A model generated the notes under the pieces. The model searched no databases and was not told the DNA's origin. It saw only the letters and a program-made list of their open reading frames with translations. Of a DNA stretch of 64,000 nucleotides, positions 63,949 through 64,000 are shown piece by piece. The stretch comes from Clostridia bacterium (GTDB lineage: Bacteria; Bacillota; Clostridia; Lachnospirales; Lachnospiraceae): NCBI GenBank assembly GCA_003249225.1, contig QKJQ01000004.1:1-64000 (forward strand). The letters run 5' to 3'. How positions within the stretch are numbered: position 1 is the first letter of the stretch; each line of letters opens with the position of its first letter. A program made the position numbers and the translations under genes.

Positions 63949-64000
63949 ATGGCAAAAGATAAGAAAATGGTAGAAGCGATCACTTCCATGGAAGAAGATT
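63949..64000 (+). CDS. proS: Prolyl-tRNA synthetase (start only, cut by window end)
   Basis: The first 17 codons (MAKDKKMVEAITSMEED) match the N-terminus of clostridial prolyl-tRNA synthetases, which charge tRNA-Pro. A GCAGAAAGAGG ribosome site precedes the ATG and a T-box with a proline specifier lies upstream, which strengthens the call. The rest is outside the window. Confidence 0.85.
   Translation, partial: MAKDKKMVEAITSMEED

Overview
The window reads as chromosomal DNA of a strictly anaerobic, low-to-medium GC Firmicute of the class Clostridia, most likely a Lachnospiraceae-type gut fermenter. The evidence is an HndABCD-like [FeFe]-hydrogenase set, a reverse-order rubrerythrin beside a Fur/PerR repressor, a GlgC/GlgD pair, Veg and SpoVG, clostridial-type MurC and Prs proteins, strong AGGAGG ribosome sites, and a T-box upstream of proS. 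No rRNA, tRNA, IS element, prophage or CRISPR array was seen. There are 57 supported protein genes; the last (proS) runs off the window.

Layout. 0-6.7 kb: a small membrane protein, a DUF1934 protein, murI-ddl (translationally coupled), divergent ispE, a beta-lactamase-fold serine hydrolase and an unrecognised small protein. 6.8-10.4 kb: response regulator, ABC ATPase, ABC permease and histidine kinase in one operon. 10.5-11.5 kb: a GH105/88 hydrolase. 11.9-17.1 kb: the hydrogenase operon hydC - GHKL ATPase - hndB - hydB - hydA (minus strand). 17.6 kb: veg. 18.3-21.7 kb: a second minus-strand operon for a sensory-type [FeFe] hydrogenase (DRTGG - GHKL ATPase - HydS - DRTGG - PHP phosphoesterase), preceded by a tandemly triplicated structured leader. 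22-24 kb: lipoprotein, Fur/PerR, rubrerythrin. 24-31 kb: DEAD-box helicase, clpB, a NatAB-like exporter. 31-34 kb: a 0.5 kb intergenic repeat cluster, a CotH-like lipoprotein and its own triplicated leader. 34-44.7 kb: YccF and LURP-one proteins, PrsA-like foldase, mfd, pth, polysaccharide deacetylase, spoVG, glgD, glgC. 45-50 kb: murC, a DnaA-box cluster, a DnaD-domain gene, a dnaC/dnaI-like loader, prs. 50-58 kb: hflC/hflK, a large EAL protein overlapping an ABC importer permease, its ATPase and an unusual kinase-like protein. 58-64 kb: a GntR/YtrA-type ABC operon, an ECF sigma factor with an RsgI-like membrane partner, a secreted 22-residue-repeat protein, and the T-box/proS start.

How genes work together. 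The hydrogenase operon would couple NADH and ferredoxin oxidation to H2 formation. The HydS operon looks like its H2- or redox-sensing arm, because the accessory GHKL and DRTGG proteins have no obvious catalytic place in the hydrogenase. The murC / DnaD / DnaC / prs region links wall, replication and nucleotide supply. Its gap carries four DnaA boxes, three of them abutting.

Most interesting signal. Two unrelated operons (HydS and CotH) start with three tandem copies of a roughly 100-bp leader unit. The two unit types (98 and 108 bp) differ in sequence but share an architecture of hairpins with changed yet still pairing stems, and both end in a hairpin that abuts the Shine-Dalgarno sequence. 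A reduced relative precedes clpB, and simpler hairpin-plus-Shine-Dalgarno leaders precede several other genes. This could be a dispersed RNA-level leader element that I do not recognise.
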